Source of the DNA: Bacillus sp. FJAT-22090
GTDB lineage: Bacteria > Bacillota > Bacilli > Bacillales_A > Planococcaceae
Reading direction: 5' to 3'
Length of the DNA: 64,000 bases
Assembly (NCBI RefSeq): GCF_001278755.1
Contig: NZ_CP012601.1
Coordinates: 930,001-994,000, forward strand
The notes beneath the pieces are model-generated. The model ran no database searches. It was not told the DNA's origin and saw nothing but the letters and a program-made list of their open reading frames with translations. Of the stretch, positions 17,718 through 26,003 are shown piece by piece (within the stretch, counting starts at the first letter, position 1; each line of letters begins with the position of its first letter). The position numbers were made by a program, and so were the translations under genes.

Positions 17718-17801
17718 CTAAAAAAGGGACAAAATTTCCGAAAAGCTGGATGTACCCCTTATTGTGCTAATGGAATTGTTTCTTGATTTACCCATCAACT
17801 C

Positions 17802-17916
17802 AATATAAACATTCTGAAGGCTCAGCCTTTTTTAAAAAAGCTTTTTCGGAGTCTTTTATGTTATGCAATTTTATAGATATGGAACGTTTTTTAATTTTCA
17901 TCGGAGTTGAAGAAGA
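17802..17916 (+). repeat. 115-bp element, partner of 8504-8618
   Basis: Contains hairpin AAGGCTCAGCCTT with T-run and ends TCGGAGTTGAAGAAG. Inverted relative to 8504-8618, about 85% alike by eye. Confidence 0.75.
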
Positions 17917-17953
17917 CACCTACCTTTTCACCAAAGGGATAATATACAATGCA

Positions 17954-18490
17954 ATGGTTAACCTAATTTTGAAACTAATTTTAGGAGTGATTATTATACC
18001 TTGTCCAGATACGCACAAATCTCTAAAGACTTTCGATGTAGCAAAACTTGATATTCCAGAATTCAAATTGGAAATGTGTCTTAAAGAGTTTGAATTAAAA
18101 CATGATTTTGGATCCATAAAAACAAAAATTAATTTACCCGGTGACAGATTTGATACTGATATCGATATTCCTATTGGAAAAGTTGATTTAGGAAAAGTCA
18201 GCTTGGATTTGCCTTGTTTACAAAAGAGAAAAGCAGAACACAAATTACAGCTAAACATCTGTTATGCTAAAGATATGACCTGTGAGGTCAGAAAGTCGAT
18301 ATATAGCTGTATGGCTGAAGCTGCACAAAAGGTAGCGAATCAAATTAATTGTACTGATAATACTGATTCAGGTTCCTTCGGTAAATATACAATTGATTTA
18401 TTGCTTGAAAAGACTATACCACTTGTATTGGAAAAGCTAGATTATACATTTGATCATTCAATTGAACATTCTGAATGGGAAAATATTTAA
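17954..18490 (+). CDS. Hypothetical cassette protein
   Basis: 178 residues from this ATG, start uncertain. Upstream in-frame codons run into the 115-bp repeat and are unlikely to be coding. AGGAG at about 17983 suggests an even later start near 17990. The body has beta-rich repeats with D-I-P / K-V-D-L-G-K-V patterns (LNLPGDRFDTDIDIPIGKVD-like) and cysteines (MTCEVRKSIYSCMAEAA). No family is recognised. Confidence 0.55.
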   Translation: MVNLILKLILGVIIIPCPDTHKSLKTFDVAKLDIPEFKLEMCLKEFELKHDFGSIKTKINLPGDRFDTDIDIPIGKVDLGKVSLDLPCLQKRKAEHKLQLNICYAKDMTCEVRKSIYSCMAEAAQKVANQINCTDNTDSGSFGKYTIDLLLEKTIPLVLEKLDYTFDHSIEHSEWENI

Positions 18491-18499
18491 TTCTGTTCA

Positions 18500-18633
18500 A
18501 TTCAACTAACTGATGCTTTAGTTAAACAAGACCATCATTTCGATGGTCTATTCTTATGTCCAGGTTATCAAGTAGATTTCGGCGATTCATTTTGAAATGT
18601 TACACTTAAACTAACGAAGCAGTTTAGTTGAAC
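18500..18633 (+). repeat. attC-like site, long type
   Basis: ATTCAACTAACTGATGC, hairpin GACCATCATTTCGATGGTC, conserved tail, arm B CGAAGCAG ending GTTGAAC. Confidence 0.92.
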
Positions 18634-18719
18634 AAGCAGGTATATTTGGAAGGGCATCGAAATAGTTAATTTAAGGGGAATTTTTTAAGTGGTTGGTAGT
18701 TTTTTGTGAGAGGAAAACT

Positions 18720-18875
18720 ATGAGAATAGATAATTTTGAACGAAAAATACGTTTGAAAGATATAGAAGTATGGGATGTTAAATTAGAAAATAGCAAATAG
18801 CGTTTCATTGTACTTGATGAAAATCGTCCATCCGAAATAAATGATATGAATTTACTAGATGGAATTGTAATTTGA
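18720..18875 (+). pseudogene. Small gene with in-frame stop
   Basis: GTGAGAGG precedes ATG. The frame MRIDNFERKIRLKDIEVWDV... is stopped by TAG at codon 27 and continues in the same frame RFIVLDENRPSEINDMNLLD to TGA. Restoring one codon gives a 51-residue protein. Family unknown. Confidence 0.5.
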
Positions 18876-18907
18876 AAAAGATCAACTGATAAAAAGGAGT
18901 GTTTAAA

Positions 18908-19360
18908 ATGATAAAGAATGTTAAAAAGGCAAATATTAAGGTGCTGAGCGTTATTATAATGTTGTCTACAATAATATACTTTTTAGTACTATCAAGTAAT
19001 ACATCTCTTGTTATCAATGAAACAAATGCAGAAGTTAATGATAACAATAGCAATCAAATAGAGATGAATGCTTCAGATTTAGTTATACCTACAAGGGAAA
19101 GTATTTTAAAAGAGGGCTATCCAATAAATGAAAATGGGCAAACATATGGTCCTAATATGGGAGACTTAATGCTCGGTGAACATGGTGAACCTGACTTAAT
19201 GTTGGCAGAAGGTGAGAACGGTGTATTAGGATATATTTATCAGCCTGTAGGGATATCTTCGCCAAGTGAGTTAGATGAATATAATAAATCACTCAAAAAA
19301 TCAACACCATTATATTTACATGATGGTAAAACGATTATTGGTATATTTAATTTTAGTTAG
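18908..19360 (+). CDS. Membrane-anchored or secreted hypothetical protein
   Basis: 150 residues. One N-terminal hydrophobic segment (VLSVIIMLSTIIYFLVLSS) is followed by an extracellular domain containing GYPINENGQTYGPNMGD, DLMLAEGENGVLGYIYQ and a final HDGKTIIGIFNFS. AAGGAG is 9 bp before the ATG. A GTG 9 bp earlier is too close to that site. It shares a cassette with the broken gene at 18720. Family not recognised. Confidence 0.7.
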   Translation: MIKNVKKANIKVLSVIIMLSTIIYFLVLSSNTSLVINETNAEVNDNNSNQIEMNASDLVIPTRESILKEGYPINENGQTYGPNMGDLMLGEHGEPDLMLAEGENGVLGYIYQPVGISSPSELDEYNKSLKKSTPLYLHDGKTIIGIFNFS

Positions 19361-19451
19361 ACATTCAATATTGATTGAGTTAATCACCACTTTGGATTTT
19401 TAATCTCTAAAGGGGTGTAATTTTATAGATTTCTAAATGAGCTCTTGAAAA

Positions 19452-19590
19452 GTTCAACTGATAATTTAAAAAATTGTTATAAATCATCTCTTAGTTTTTC
19501 TTAGTGGTGTTTTTTTATTGGATATTCATGTTAAAGTTACTATATATTGTGAAGGGTTGCACTTAAACTAACGGGGCAGTTTAGTTGAAC
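19452..19590 (+). repeat. attC-like site, long but divergent
   Basis: Arm A worn (GTTCAACTGATAATTTAAA), interior unlike the standard long type except the end TTGTGAAGGGTTGCACTT, arm B TTAAACTAACGGGGCAG ... GTTGAAC perfect. Confidence 0.7.
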
Positions 19591-19780
19591 AAGAAAGAGA
19601 GAATATTTACATGTTCAGCTCACGATGGTGGGGGTGGTATAGATAACGAGGGCATAGAAGAAGTAAAAAAGTTAGTACTACTTATAAAAATGATTAGCTC
19701 GTATTTTGCTGAAGCCCTAGGTACGACTGGATTTTAATAAGTGTGTATTTCTATATATTGGACCTAATGTTTTTCGATTG
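19591..19780 (+). other. Cassette stretch without a convincing gene
   Basis: An open frame to 19738 ends EVKKLVLLIKMISSYFAEAL but has no start with a ribosome site; it may be a remnant. Confidence 0.35.
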
Positions 19781-19813
19781 CAAAAAAATAGACCGCGGAT
19801 AAAAACGGTCTAT
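19781..19813 (-). terminator. Terminator for the minus-strand Cys-rich gene
   Basis: On minus: ATAGACCG-tttttatccg-CGGTCTAT then TTTTTTTG. Confidence 0.8.
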
Positions 19814-19863
19814 TATAGAAAGCATTTATTTTTCATTTCTACATGGCAAAGAAATATCATGAA

Positions 19864-20088
19864 CTATGAGCCACACATATCGCAATCTTCTACCTGAAAA
19901 CGAGTCAGGAGTGTAAAGCCACCCCTTTGCGGACATTGTCCCCTATTACGAAAACACCTAGTCTGCAAACGTCCTGTTCTATTATGCTCGTACATGCAAC
20001 ATGCATGTGGCGGTATTATCCATGAACTCGATTCGTTCTCCTGACACCTAGATTGTCTTATTCTTCTACGATTTCGACCACAAGCCAT
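19864..20088 (-). CDS. Small Cys/Arg-rich protein
   Basis: 74 residues with nine cysteines, many arginines and pairs such as HACCMY and DCDMC. A very strong ribosome site AGGAGGTGAT precedes the ATG and a good terminator follows. Composition is that of small, disulfide- or metal-linked proteins, including spore-coat or exosporium components; the role is not proven. It is one of the few minus-strand genes inside the array. Confidence 0.65.
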   Translation of the reverse strand: MACGRNRRRIRQSRCQENESSSWIIPPHACCMYEHNRTGRLQTRCFRNRGQCPQRGGFTLLTRFQVEDCDMCGS

Positions 20089-20287
20089 ATTATCACCTCC
20101 TAATATTAATACTCTATTTTATGGAAATCTATTGAATTTGATTGGACTCGGTTGCGTATGTTCTCTAGCTTTTCCGAAAATGAAGGCAATAAATAGATTA
20201 AAGGGATTGGAAACCCTCAAAATCAACAAATATACGAAAAACTATAGGTTCCTTTAACTTAACTAAGCGGGATGGGAAGAACGTAAC

Positions 20288-20319
20288 AGGACTAAGGGAG
20301 ATCCCCTAGTCCTGTCTTT
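20288..20319 (+). terminator. Terminator
   Basis: AGGACTAAGGG-agat-CCCCTAGTCCT then GTCTTTTT, in the 410-bp gap between the Cys-rich gene and the DUF2199 cassette; nothing else is seen there apart from the site at 20374. Confidence 0.8.
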
Positions 20320-20373
20320 TTACTTATCTACAAAAAGATTAGGGGCTAAATGAGAATACATATAACGTTGAGT

Positions 20374-20403
20374 TTTTGAACTAACGAAGCAGGTTAGTTG
20401 AAT
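20374..20403 (+). repeat. attC-like lone arm B
   Basis: TTTTTGAACTAACGAAGCAGG, TTAGTTGAAT. A possible worn arm A (TTAACTTAACTAAGCGGG) lies about 120 bp upstream. Confidence 0.75.
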
Positions 20404-20498
20404 AAGGAACGAGATACCAATGCATAAGTTTTGATATTTTGAGATAATTAAAAGGCATCAAGGTAAAGGGAAAAAATTTAATCTATTGGAGGTGCAAA

Positions 20499-21011
20499 AT
20501 GACAAGTATTAAGGGATACACTTGTAATTGCTGTTGGGAATATCATGAAGAACTTCCTACAAGTTATGGAAGCCCTGCACCAGTTTATTATGATGATGTT
20601 GCACCTGAAGAACTTAAAGACAGGTTTGAATTAGATGATGATTTATGCATTATGGACAATGAACATTTCTTTATTCGTGGATGTATTGAAATTCCTATTA
20701 TCAGTACAGCTGAGCATTTAATATGGGGTGCATGGGTATCATTAAGCGAAGCTAATTTTAATAAAACAAATGCTCACTGGGACAAACAAGAATTGTTAGA
20801 ACCAATGATAGGTTGGTTATCTACCGCTTTGCCTTGTTATCCTGATACTGTGAATTTAAAAGCAATGGATCATTTTAGACCAAATGGAATTAGACCTTAT
20901 ATTGAACTTGAACCAACCGACCATCCTTTAGCAGTGGAATGTAGGAACGGAGTAACCATTGAAAGGGTACAAGAGATAGCTGATGAACTATGTATTAATA
21001 GCGATAATTGA
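20499..21011 (+). CDS. DUF2199 domain protein
   Basis: 170 residues spanning one complete DUF2199 domain: CNCCWEYHEELPTSYGSPAP at the start (zinc-like Cys pair), ELDDDLCIMDNEHFFIRGCI, WGAWVSLSEANF, CYPDTVNLK and RPYIELEPTDHPLAVECRNG. The family is cytosolic and widespread in bacteria, often near toxin-immunity or stress genes; its biochemical role is unknown. GGAGGTG lies 6 bp before the ATG. Single-gene cassette. Confidence 0.9.
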   Translation: MTSIKGYTCNCCWEYHEELPTSYGSPAPVYYDDVAPEELKDRFELDDDLCIMDNEHFFIRGCIEIPIISTAEHLIWGAWVSLSEANFNKTNAHWDKQELLEPMIGWLSTALPCYPDTVNLKAMDHFRPNGIRPYIELEPTDHPLAVECRNGVTIERVQEIADELCINSDN

Positions 21012-21043
21012 AAAGAAGAGTATTCTTTTTAGAATCTATGCTT

Positions 21044-21131
21044 CTTCAACTACCGGTGCTTTAGTTAAAGTTCATGGGTTGCTTAGGAAACTCTTTTTTC
21101 TTATTGAACTAACGTAGCAGGTTAGTTGAAG
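21044..21131 (+). repeat. attC-like site, short type S1
   Basis: CTTCAACTACCGGTGC, hairpin GGGTTGCTTAGGAAACTC with T6, arm B CGTAGCAGG ending GTTGAAG; outer ends are reverse complements. Confidence 0.9.
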
Positions 21132-21169
21132 AAGAAAAGTTCAATGAAATAATTTAACGAGGTGCAAGA

Positions 21170-21811
21170 ATGGCATTAAACAACTTTATGAATGAAAATT
21201 TCCCGAACTTAGAACTTAGACCAGCCTTGTTTTATAACTGGGACATTGGTATTCGGTTCCAATTAGGTGTGGACTATGATAGTGACTATTGTTATGAAAA
21301 CAGACCTTATCTTAAAGGAGTTTACAATAGGGCTATCACTTTGTTTAAGACCTTACATCTTCAAAAAGATGAGATTTTTGTGGTAGCAAATGTGAATGAT
21401 TTTGGAGATTTTGCAGCGTTCAATCGTAAACTGAACATCTTCTCTAAATACATACAGGATAAGTCTGTTTTGAATAAGTTGACGCACACGACACTACCTT
21501 ATGTTTTCCCCGAGGATGATGAGGATGGTAAGTACAAGACGCATAGATTTATTCTTAAATGTAAAACATCGGAAATTAAATATATTCCTTTGTTAAAAGC
21601 AATTTGTAATCAAGACATGGGAATTAAACCTAAGATTTATCATGATGTTTTTTTCATCAATATTAAAAAAGAGACCATTTTCCATGTGTATGATGATAGA
21701 GGTTGTGATTTGCTGGCGACCTCACCCGAGTCAATAAGAGATATTTATGACAAATACAATGATTGGATATTGGATTACGATAGAAATGAGATAGACCAGG
21801 TGTTCATATAA
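21170..21811 (+). CDS. DUF3885 domain protein
   Basis: 213 residues. Start ...NFPNLELRPALFYNWDIGIRF, middle KGVYNRAITLFKTLHLQKDE and the conserved end IYHDVFFINIKKETIFHVYD-DRGCDLLA followed by IYDKYNDWILDYDRNEIDQV define DUF3885. Members are cytosolic and appear with polymorphic-toxin immunity genes; biochemical function is unknown. Ribosome site GAGGTG. Single-gene cassette. Confidence 0.9.
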   Translation: MALNNFMNENFPNLELRPALFYNWDIGIRFQLGVDYDSDYCYENRPYLKGVYNRAITLFKTLHLQKDEIFVVANVNDFGDFAAFNRKLNIFSKYIQDKSVLNKLTHTTLPYVFPEDDEDGKYKTHRFILKCKTSEIKYIPLLKAICNQDMGIKPKIYHDVFFINIKKETIFHVYDDRGCDLLATSPESIRDIYDKYNDWILDYDRNEIDQVFI

Positions 21812-21824
21812 TGCATGTCTCCTT

Positions 21825-21960
21825 GTTCAACTAACGGGTGCTTTAGTTAAACAAGACCATCATAATTCGGTGGTCTATTTTTACGTCCAAAACGTCCAGT
21901 AGACTTTGGTGAACCATTGTGAAATATTACACTTAAACTAACGGGGCAGGTTAGTTCAAT
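21825..21960 (+). repeat. attC-like site, long type
   Basis: GTTCAACTAACGGGTGC, hairpin GACCATCATAATTCGGTGGTC, conserved tail, arm B CGGGGCAGG ending GTTCAAT. Confidence 0.92.
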
Positions 21961-22047
21961 AAGGAATACTTGAAAAGTCATTTATTATTAGAAGTAAAAG
22001 AGAGAAGCTGTACAATGGATACTTGAATAGACAATGGAGGTGAGAAA

Positions 22048-22377
22048 TTGTATTTAGAAGCTGAAGTATACGGTTTGTTGAGTTGGGGATTTATAATTGT
22101 TATGTTACTTGAACTAGTTTCTATAATTGGGCTTTGGTTGAAACATAGATTCTCTAAAGAAGCATTTAGCTGGTTTGTTGGGCATATCATTATCTTTGCT
22201 TTTGCTGGATACAAACTTTTGGAGGCAATAAACATTACTGAACATAATAACTTCATGGGTTCAGAAAATGCTTCACTGAGTATTGGATTCTCAGGTGTTT
22301 TATGGGCGATTAGTATAGTTTGTTTAATAATTGGGCTTTCACGCCTTCTTTCATTTAAAACAAAAAAGAAGGGATAA
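22048..22377 (+). CDS. Three-span membrane protein
   Basis: 109 residues from TTG with GGAGGTGAG 6 bp upstream. Three hydrophobic segments (near 8-30, 41-60, 81-100) and a basic tail KTKKKG. Integral membrane protein with no family recognised. Single-gene cassette; only a lone arm B separates it from the next gene. Confidence 0.7.
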   Translation: MYLEAEVYGLLSWGFIIVMLLELVSIIGLWLKHRFSKEAFSWFVGHIIIFAFAGYKLLEAINITEHNNFMGSENASLSIGFSGVLWAISIVCLIIGLSRLLSFKTKKKG

Positions 22378-22388
22378 TTAAATGCTTA

Positions 22389-22416
22389 TTAAACTAACGC
22401 GGCAGTTTAGTTTAAT
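22389..22416 (+). repeat. attC-like lone arm B
   Basis: TTAAACTAACGCGGCAG, TTTAGTTTAAT, 11 bp after the preceding stop. Confidence 0.8.
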
Positions 22417-22475
22417 AAGGTCATAAAATAATAAGTGCGAAACCCAGCATTAAAAAGAAAGAAGATGATTTCTAT

Positions 22476-23222
22476 ATGTATTTGCGAGAAATTGATTTAG
22501 ATTTACCTCATCAAAAAAATTATGAATATATTAATAAAATGATGTCATCTCAAAATTTAACTGAAGAAGAGGCTGTTAGACTTGACTATTGGCAAAATTG
22601 GAAAGACCTTAGAATTTTGTTTAGAGACCAAGTAAGATGTATTGCTGGATTATATGTAGATTTATTAGGAAAGTTTAAGACAGTAGAAACAAAGAAGATA
22701 ATGATTAATTGTTTAAAAGATTTAGATATGCTAAATAGTGGTCCTATCAATTCAGTTGGATTTACAGATGTTTATGTATTTCTAGATTTAGAAAACTATT
22801 GGAAACTCACTAATATTGAAAAGAAAAAAGTTATATTAGAAAAAATTAACGAAGGAATATTACAGGTAGCAAAAGAGTTTTCTTGGGATATTAGTACTTT
22901 TAATCAAGTCACCAAAGAAATAATTGATAGAGACTATGTGAATGAATTCTCGTTGAAGCAAAAGTCTTCGCCAGATAGAAAGCATAAAGCAGAGATTTTT
23001 TGCCAACATGAGATTGATTTTATTAATATTTCGATGATTATTAGAGAACGAAAGTCAAATGAAATAATAAAAAATGAATTATTATTTAAGGATAGACCTC
23101 ACGAATTATCATTTGTTCAAAAACTAGGGGAGCTAAAGTGGATTTCAAATAGCGAGATTACACTTACACATAAATACAAACTCCGTAAAAAGTGGACAGT
23201 TAAGATGGATGAAAAAATCTGA
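22476..23222 (+). CDS. Hypothetical cytosolic protein
   Basis: 248 residues, helical and charged, no signal peptide. Notable stretches are LTEEEAVRLDYWQNWKDLRI, GPINSVGFTDVYVFLDLENY and KLGELKWISNSEITLTHKYK at the C-terminus. No recognised family or catalytic motif. AGAAGATG provides a weak ribosome site. Single-gene cassette. Confidence 0.7.
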   Translation: MYLREIDLDLPHQKNYEYINKMMSSQNLTEEEAVRLDYWQNWKDLRILFRDQVRCIAGLYVDLLGKFKTVETKKIMINCLKDLDMLNSGPINSVGFTDVYVFLDLENYWKLTNIEKKKVILEKINEGILQVAKEFSWDISTFNQVTKEIIDRDYVNEFSLKQKSSPDRKHKAEIFCQHEIDFINISMIIRERKSNEIIKNELLFKDRPHELSFVQKLGELKWISNSEITLTHKYKLRKKWTVKMDEKI

Positions 23223-23228
23223 TAATAA

Positions 23229-23256
23229 AACATCTGTATTTGGGTTATGAGATGTT
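23229..23256 (+). terminator. Terminator
   Basis: AACATCT-gtatttgggttatg-AGATGTT then CTTATT, directly ahead of the next site. Confidence 0.55.
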
Positions 23257-23259
23257 CTT

Positions 23260-23393
23260 ATTCAACTAACGGGTGCTTTAGTTAAACAAAACCAACATTT
23301 CGATGGTATGTTTTTATGTCCAAAACATCAAGTAGATTTCGGCGATCCATTGTGAAATGTTACACTTAAACTAACGAAGCAGGTTAGTTGAAG
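23260..23393 (+). repeat. attC-like site, long type
   Basis: ATTCAACTAACGGGTGC, hairpin partly decayed (ACCAACATTTCGATGGTA), conserved tail intact, arm B CGAAGCAGG ending GTTGAAG. Confidence 0.9.
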
Positions 23394-23459
23394 AAGCAAT
23401 TTTTTCCTATATGGTAGAATACTTCAAAATATAGTTAGGAATGAAAGGAATGATAGTAT

Positions 23460-23558
23460 ATGTCTTCTCTCATTGCATTCTTTACAATATCTATAATAAT
23501 TGTTTTTTTTGCTATGGCAAAAACAGTAAAGGATAGTCAGCGAAAAGATAAAGATTAA
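23460..23558 (+). CDS. Very small membrane peptide
   Basis: 32 residues: one hydrophobic span (LIAFFTISIIIVFFAMA) then a charged tail KTVKDSQRKDKD. GAAAGGA is 11 bp before the ATG. It is the only coding potential in its cassette. Shape matches small inner-membrane peptides; type I toxin, regulator or non-functional are all possible. Confidence 0.5.
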   Translation: MSSLIAFFTISIIIVFFAMAKTVKDSQRKDKD

Positions 23559-23589
23559 TAATTTCTTTATACTTTATTTAGAGGTTCTT

Positions 23590-23676
23590 ATTGAACTATG
23601 GGTGCTTTAGTTGAACAAGTAGCTGCCTATAAGGGTATCTTTTTCTTATTGAACAAACGGGGCAGGTTAGTTCAAC
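23590..23676 (+). repeat. attC-like site, short type S3
   Basis: ATTGAACTATGGGTGC, TTTAGTTGAAC, hairpin GCTGCCTATAAGGGTATC with T5, arm B CAAACGGGGCAGG ending GTTCAAC. Confidence 0.9.
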
Positions 23677-23721
23677 AAGAAAAGTAGAGATTGAAGGTCG
23701 CATTTGAAAAAAATTATGGAA

Positions 23722-23749
23722 GAAAAAACGAGCACCTTAAAGTGCTCGT
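23722..23749 (-). terminator. Terminator of the AhpD-like gene
   Basis: On minus: ACGAGCAC-tttaag-GTGCTCGT then TTTTTTC. Confidence 0.85.
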
Positions 23750-23758
23750 TGGTAGTAA

Positions 23759-24202
23759 TTATTTTTCAGTTGCTATATTTCCCATTGCAATAGAGATTCT
23801 ATTCCAATTGTTGATTTGATTTATGATAAGAATAAGGTCAACATATTGTTTCTCGTCATAGTGTTCACGCACTCGTTGATAAAGACCATCAGGAACACGT
23901 TTTGTCGGTATTAACGTCACGTGTTCTGCCAACTCTAAAGCTACTTTTTCTTCTTCTGTGTAAAATTCACACTCTTGCCAAGCACTAACACAGTATAATC
24001 TTTGTTCTGTTTCACCCATTTTTCGTGCATCAGCTGTATGCATATTCAAACAGTATGCACAGCCGTTAATTTGGGAAACACGAATTTTAATAAGTTCACG
24101 AAGTTTTCGTTCGATTGCTGTCTTTTTCGTGTACTTCTCCATGTCCATAATAATTTTCATACCATCAGGTGCAATCTCATAATAGGGTACTCTTGGGCTC
24201 AT
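23759..24202 (-). CDS. Carboxymuconolactone decarboxylase / AhpD-like protein
   Basis: 147 residues of the CMD family. The redox motif Cys48-A-Y-Cys51-L-N-M-His55 in VSQINGCAYCLNMH is that of AhpD-type alkylhydroperoxidase partners; a QINNWNRISIA end is typical of the YurZ/YnjA-like group. Role: probable thiol peroxidase or protection against peroxides in the cytosol. It is transcribed against the array, with its own terminator, yet lies neatly between two cassette sites. Confidence 0.9.
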   Translation of the reverse strand: MSPRVPYYEIAPDGMKIIMDMEKYTKKTAIERKLRELIKIRVSQINGCAYCLNMHTADARKMGETEQRLYCVSAWQECEFYTEEEKVALELAEHVTLIPTKRVPDGLYQRVREHYDEKQYVDLILIINQINNWNRISIAMGNIATEK

Positions 24203-24295
24203 AAAGCAAAAACTCCTTTAATTTAAGATAAGGTTAATTATATCTTAAATAGAACATTTGTACTAATTTAATGTGTAATAGAAGAGAAGGTCCTA

Positions 24296-24374
24296 ATTCA
24301 ACTAACGGGTGCTTTACTTCAAGAAGGAGTAAAGCCTCTTTTCTTATTGAACTAACGGGGCAGTTTAGTTTAAG
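24296..24374 (+). repeat. attC-like site, short type S2
   Basis: ATTCAACTAACGGGTGC merges into hairpin GCTTTACT-tcaagaagg-AGTAAAGC followed by TCTTTTCTT; arm B CGGGGCAG ending GTTTAAG. Confidence 0.9.
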
Positions 24375-24425
24375 AAGAACTACTGATAGAATAACAATAA
24401 ATAAAATTTTGAAGGTGTTGTTATT

Positions 24426-24905
24426 TTGGAACAAGTAAGAATGTATAGAATATCTCTGCTATTAATATTGGGTTTATTTATAATCGGAATATTAATGTGC
24501 TTGGTGTTCCTAATGGCTTTTTTAGATGTAATGTTTGTATCAATTTTAGGGTTGATTTTTTCACTTTTTACAATAGGATATTCAATTTACCTTTGGCGAA
24601 AAAGAAATGAAGGGGAAGGTTTTTATTGGGATGATGAAGGAATTGTAATCGACCTAAAAGGTAATAAGGTTTATTGGGATGAAATTGAAGAGATTAAGTT
24701 TTTTAAAAGTAGTTCAACCAATATGAGGTCTACGGTTATTTACCCACATTACACAAATCACGAAAAAATTAGAATACGTATTAAGAAATTATCGCCAACG
24801 CCTGAACATTCGATTGATTGGATTTTAATCGAAAAGCCAAAGGATTATCACAAAAATTTAATGAAAGTTTGGGAAGAAAAGCGTAATTCGCTTAAATTAA
24901 AGTAA
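24426..24905 (+). CDS. Membrane protein with PH-like cytosolic domain
   Basis: 159 residues from TTG with GAAGGTG upstream. Two membrane spans (about 9-31 and 35-55) are followed by a soluble domain WRKRNEGEGFYWDDEGIVID, VYWDEIEEIKFFKSS and IRIRIKKLSPTPEHSIDWIL, the layout of STM3941/YcxB-like bacterial PH domains. Function unknown. Single-gene cassette. Confidence 0.7.
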   Translation: MEQVRMYRISLLLILGLFIIGILMCLVFLMAFLDVMFVSILGLIFSLFTIGYSIYLWRKRNEGEGFYWDDEGIVIDLKGNKVYWDEIEEIKFFKSSSTNMRSTVIYPHYTNHEKIRIRIKKLSPTPEHSIDWILIEKPKDYHKNLMKVWEEKRNSLKLK

Positions 24906-24917
24906 GTGATGCCACTT

Positions 24918-25003
24918 ATTCAGCTAACGGGTGCTTTAGTTAAAGACCAAGGGTTGTTTAGGCAGCCTCTTTTTTTTCTACTAACGAAGCAGTTTAGTTC
25001 AAT
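24918..25003 (+). repeat. attC-like site, short type S1
   Basis: ATTCAGCTAACGGGTGC, hairpin-like GGGTTGTTTAGGCAGCCTC with T8, arm B CGAAGCAG ending GTTCAAT. The same interior recurs at 45649. Confidence 0.9.
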
Positions 25004-25066
25004 AAGCAGGGAAATGTCATGGGATATTGAATATTGGATTGATAAGGTTAATTACGGGGGAATGTT

Positions 25067-25741
25067 ATGTTATCTGATTTAGAGTTGATGGAATATCATG
25101 TGAATGTTTTATTCAGACACGATAGTGAAAATAAAGTGACAGTCGTGAATGAACCACCTTACGATGTTGCACCACGAATTTTCATTGGTGCGACTAAAGT
25201 AGGTAGTGTTGTAAGGTATTCAAATTTGCTGGAAGCGGGCATTGTAGAGAAATTAGAACAAGTAATAGGGGCATATCCTACTGACCTAGGAGAAGTAATA
25301 AAGGTTTTAAGCATAGATTGTGAATTAAATAAGTTATCGTTTGGACCAGCGTATGTGTTTCCTGATGTCAGGGAAAGGTCTTGTACAAAAGCGATAAAAG
25401 TAACTTATGAAAACAAAGAACTTTTAAAACCTCATTTCCCATATACATTTGAGGATTTTGAGTATAAGCAGCCTTGTTTTATAATAGTTGAAAATAACAT
25501 AGTTGTTTCAATTTGTTGTAGTGCAAGGCAGACCTCAAAAGCAGATGAAGCAAGTGTATTTACAAATGAAGATTACCGTGGAAGAGCATACGGTGTCGAT
25601 GTTACAAAAGCCTGGGCTGCAGAGGTACAAAAACAAGGTCGAATTGCTCTATATAGTACTTCGTGGGACAATTTTGAATCTCAATCTATAGCAAAGAAAC
25701 TTCAATTGGTACAGTACGGAACAGATATTCTTATGAGTTAA
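25067..25741 (+). CDS. GNAT family N-acetyltransferase
   Basis: 224 residues. The C-terminal half carries the acetyl-CoA fold: IIVENNIVVSICCSARQTSK, then EASVFTNEDYRGRAYGVDVT (the R-G-x-A/G motif) and GRIALYSTSWDNFESQSIAK. The N-terminal half is a separate lineage-specific domain, as in GNAT_acetyltran-type proteins. Substrate unknown. GGGGG 6 bp before the ATG. Single-gene cassette, the last one left of the MocR/recombinase block. Confidence 0.8.
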   Translation: MLSDLELMEYHVNVLFRHDSENKVTVVNEPPYDVAPRIFIGATKVGSVVRYSNLLEAGIVEKLEQVIGAYPTDLGEVIKVLSIDCELNKLSFGPAYVFPDVRERSCTKAIKVTYENKELLKPHFPYTFEDFEYKQPCFIIVENNIVVSICCSARQTSKADEASVFTNEDYRGRAYGVDVTKAWAAEVQKQGRIALYSTSWDNFESQSIAKKLQLVQYGTDILMS

Positions 25742-25764
25742 AGAAACTTTAAAACGGACTACTT

Positions 25765-25843
25765 GTTCAGCTAACGGTGTGCTTCACTTCAAGAAGAAGT
25801 AAAGCTTTTTTCTTATTGAACTAACGAAGCAGGTTAGTTGAAG
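25765..25843 (+). repeat. attC-like site, short type S2
   Basis: GTTCAGCTAACGGTGTGC, hairpin CTTCACTTCAAGAAGAAGTAAAG with T6, arm B CGAAGCAGG ending GTTGAAG. Last site before the 4.3-kb interruption. Confidence 0.88.
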
Positions 25844-25907
25844 AAGAAAACAAACCATACTGCCATTCATGCGTACGCTAACAATACATGACAGAGGTAC
25901 TGATAAA

Positions 25908-25955
25908 CAAAAAAAGAAGCGTCGGAGTATTATGTGGCCAACGCTTCTTTTTTTA
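25908..25955 (-). terminator. Terminator of the MocR gene
   Basis: AAGAAGCGT ... ACGCTTCTT stem with T-runs on both strands. Confidence 0.75.
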
Positions 25956-26003
25956 TATCGTTAGAACTTAATCCTGTCGCTCTCCTTCCTAAAATTAACT
26001 ATG

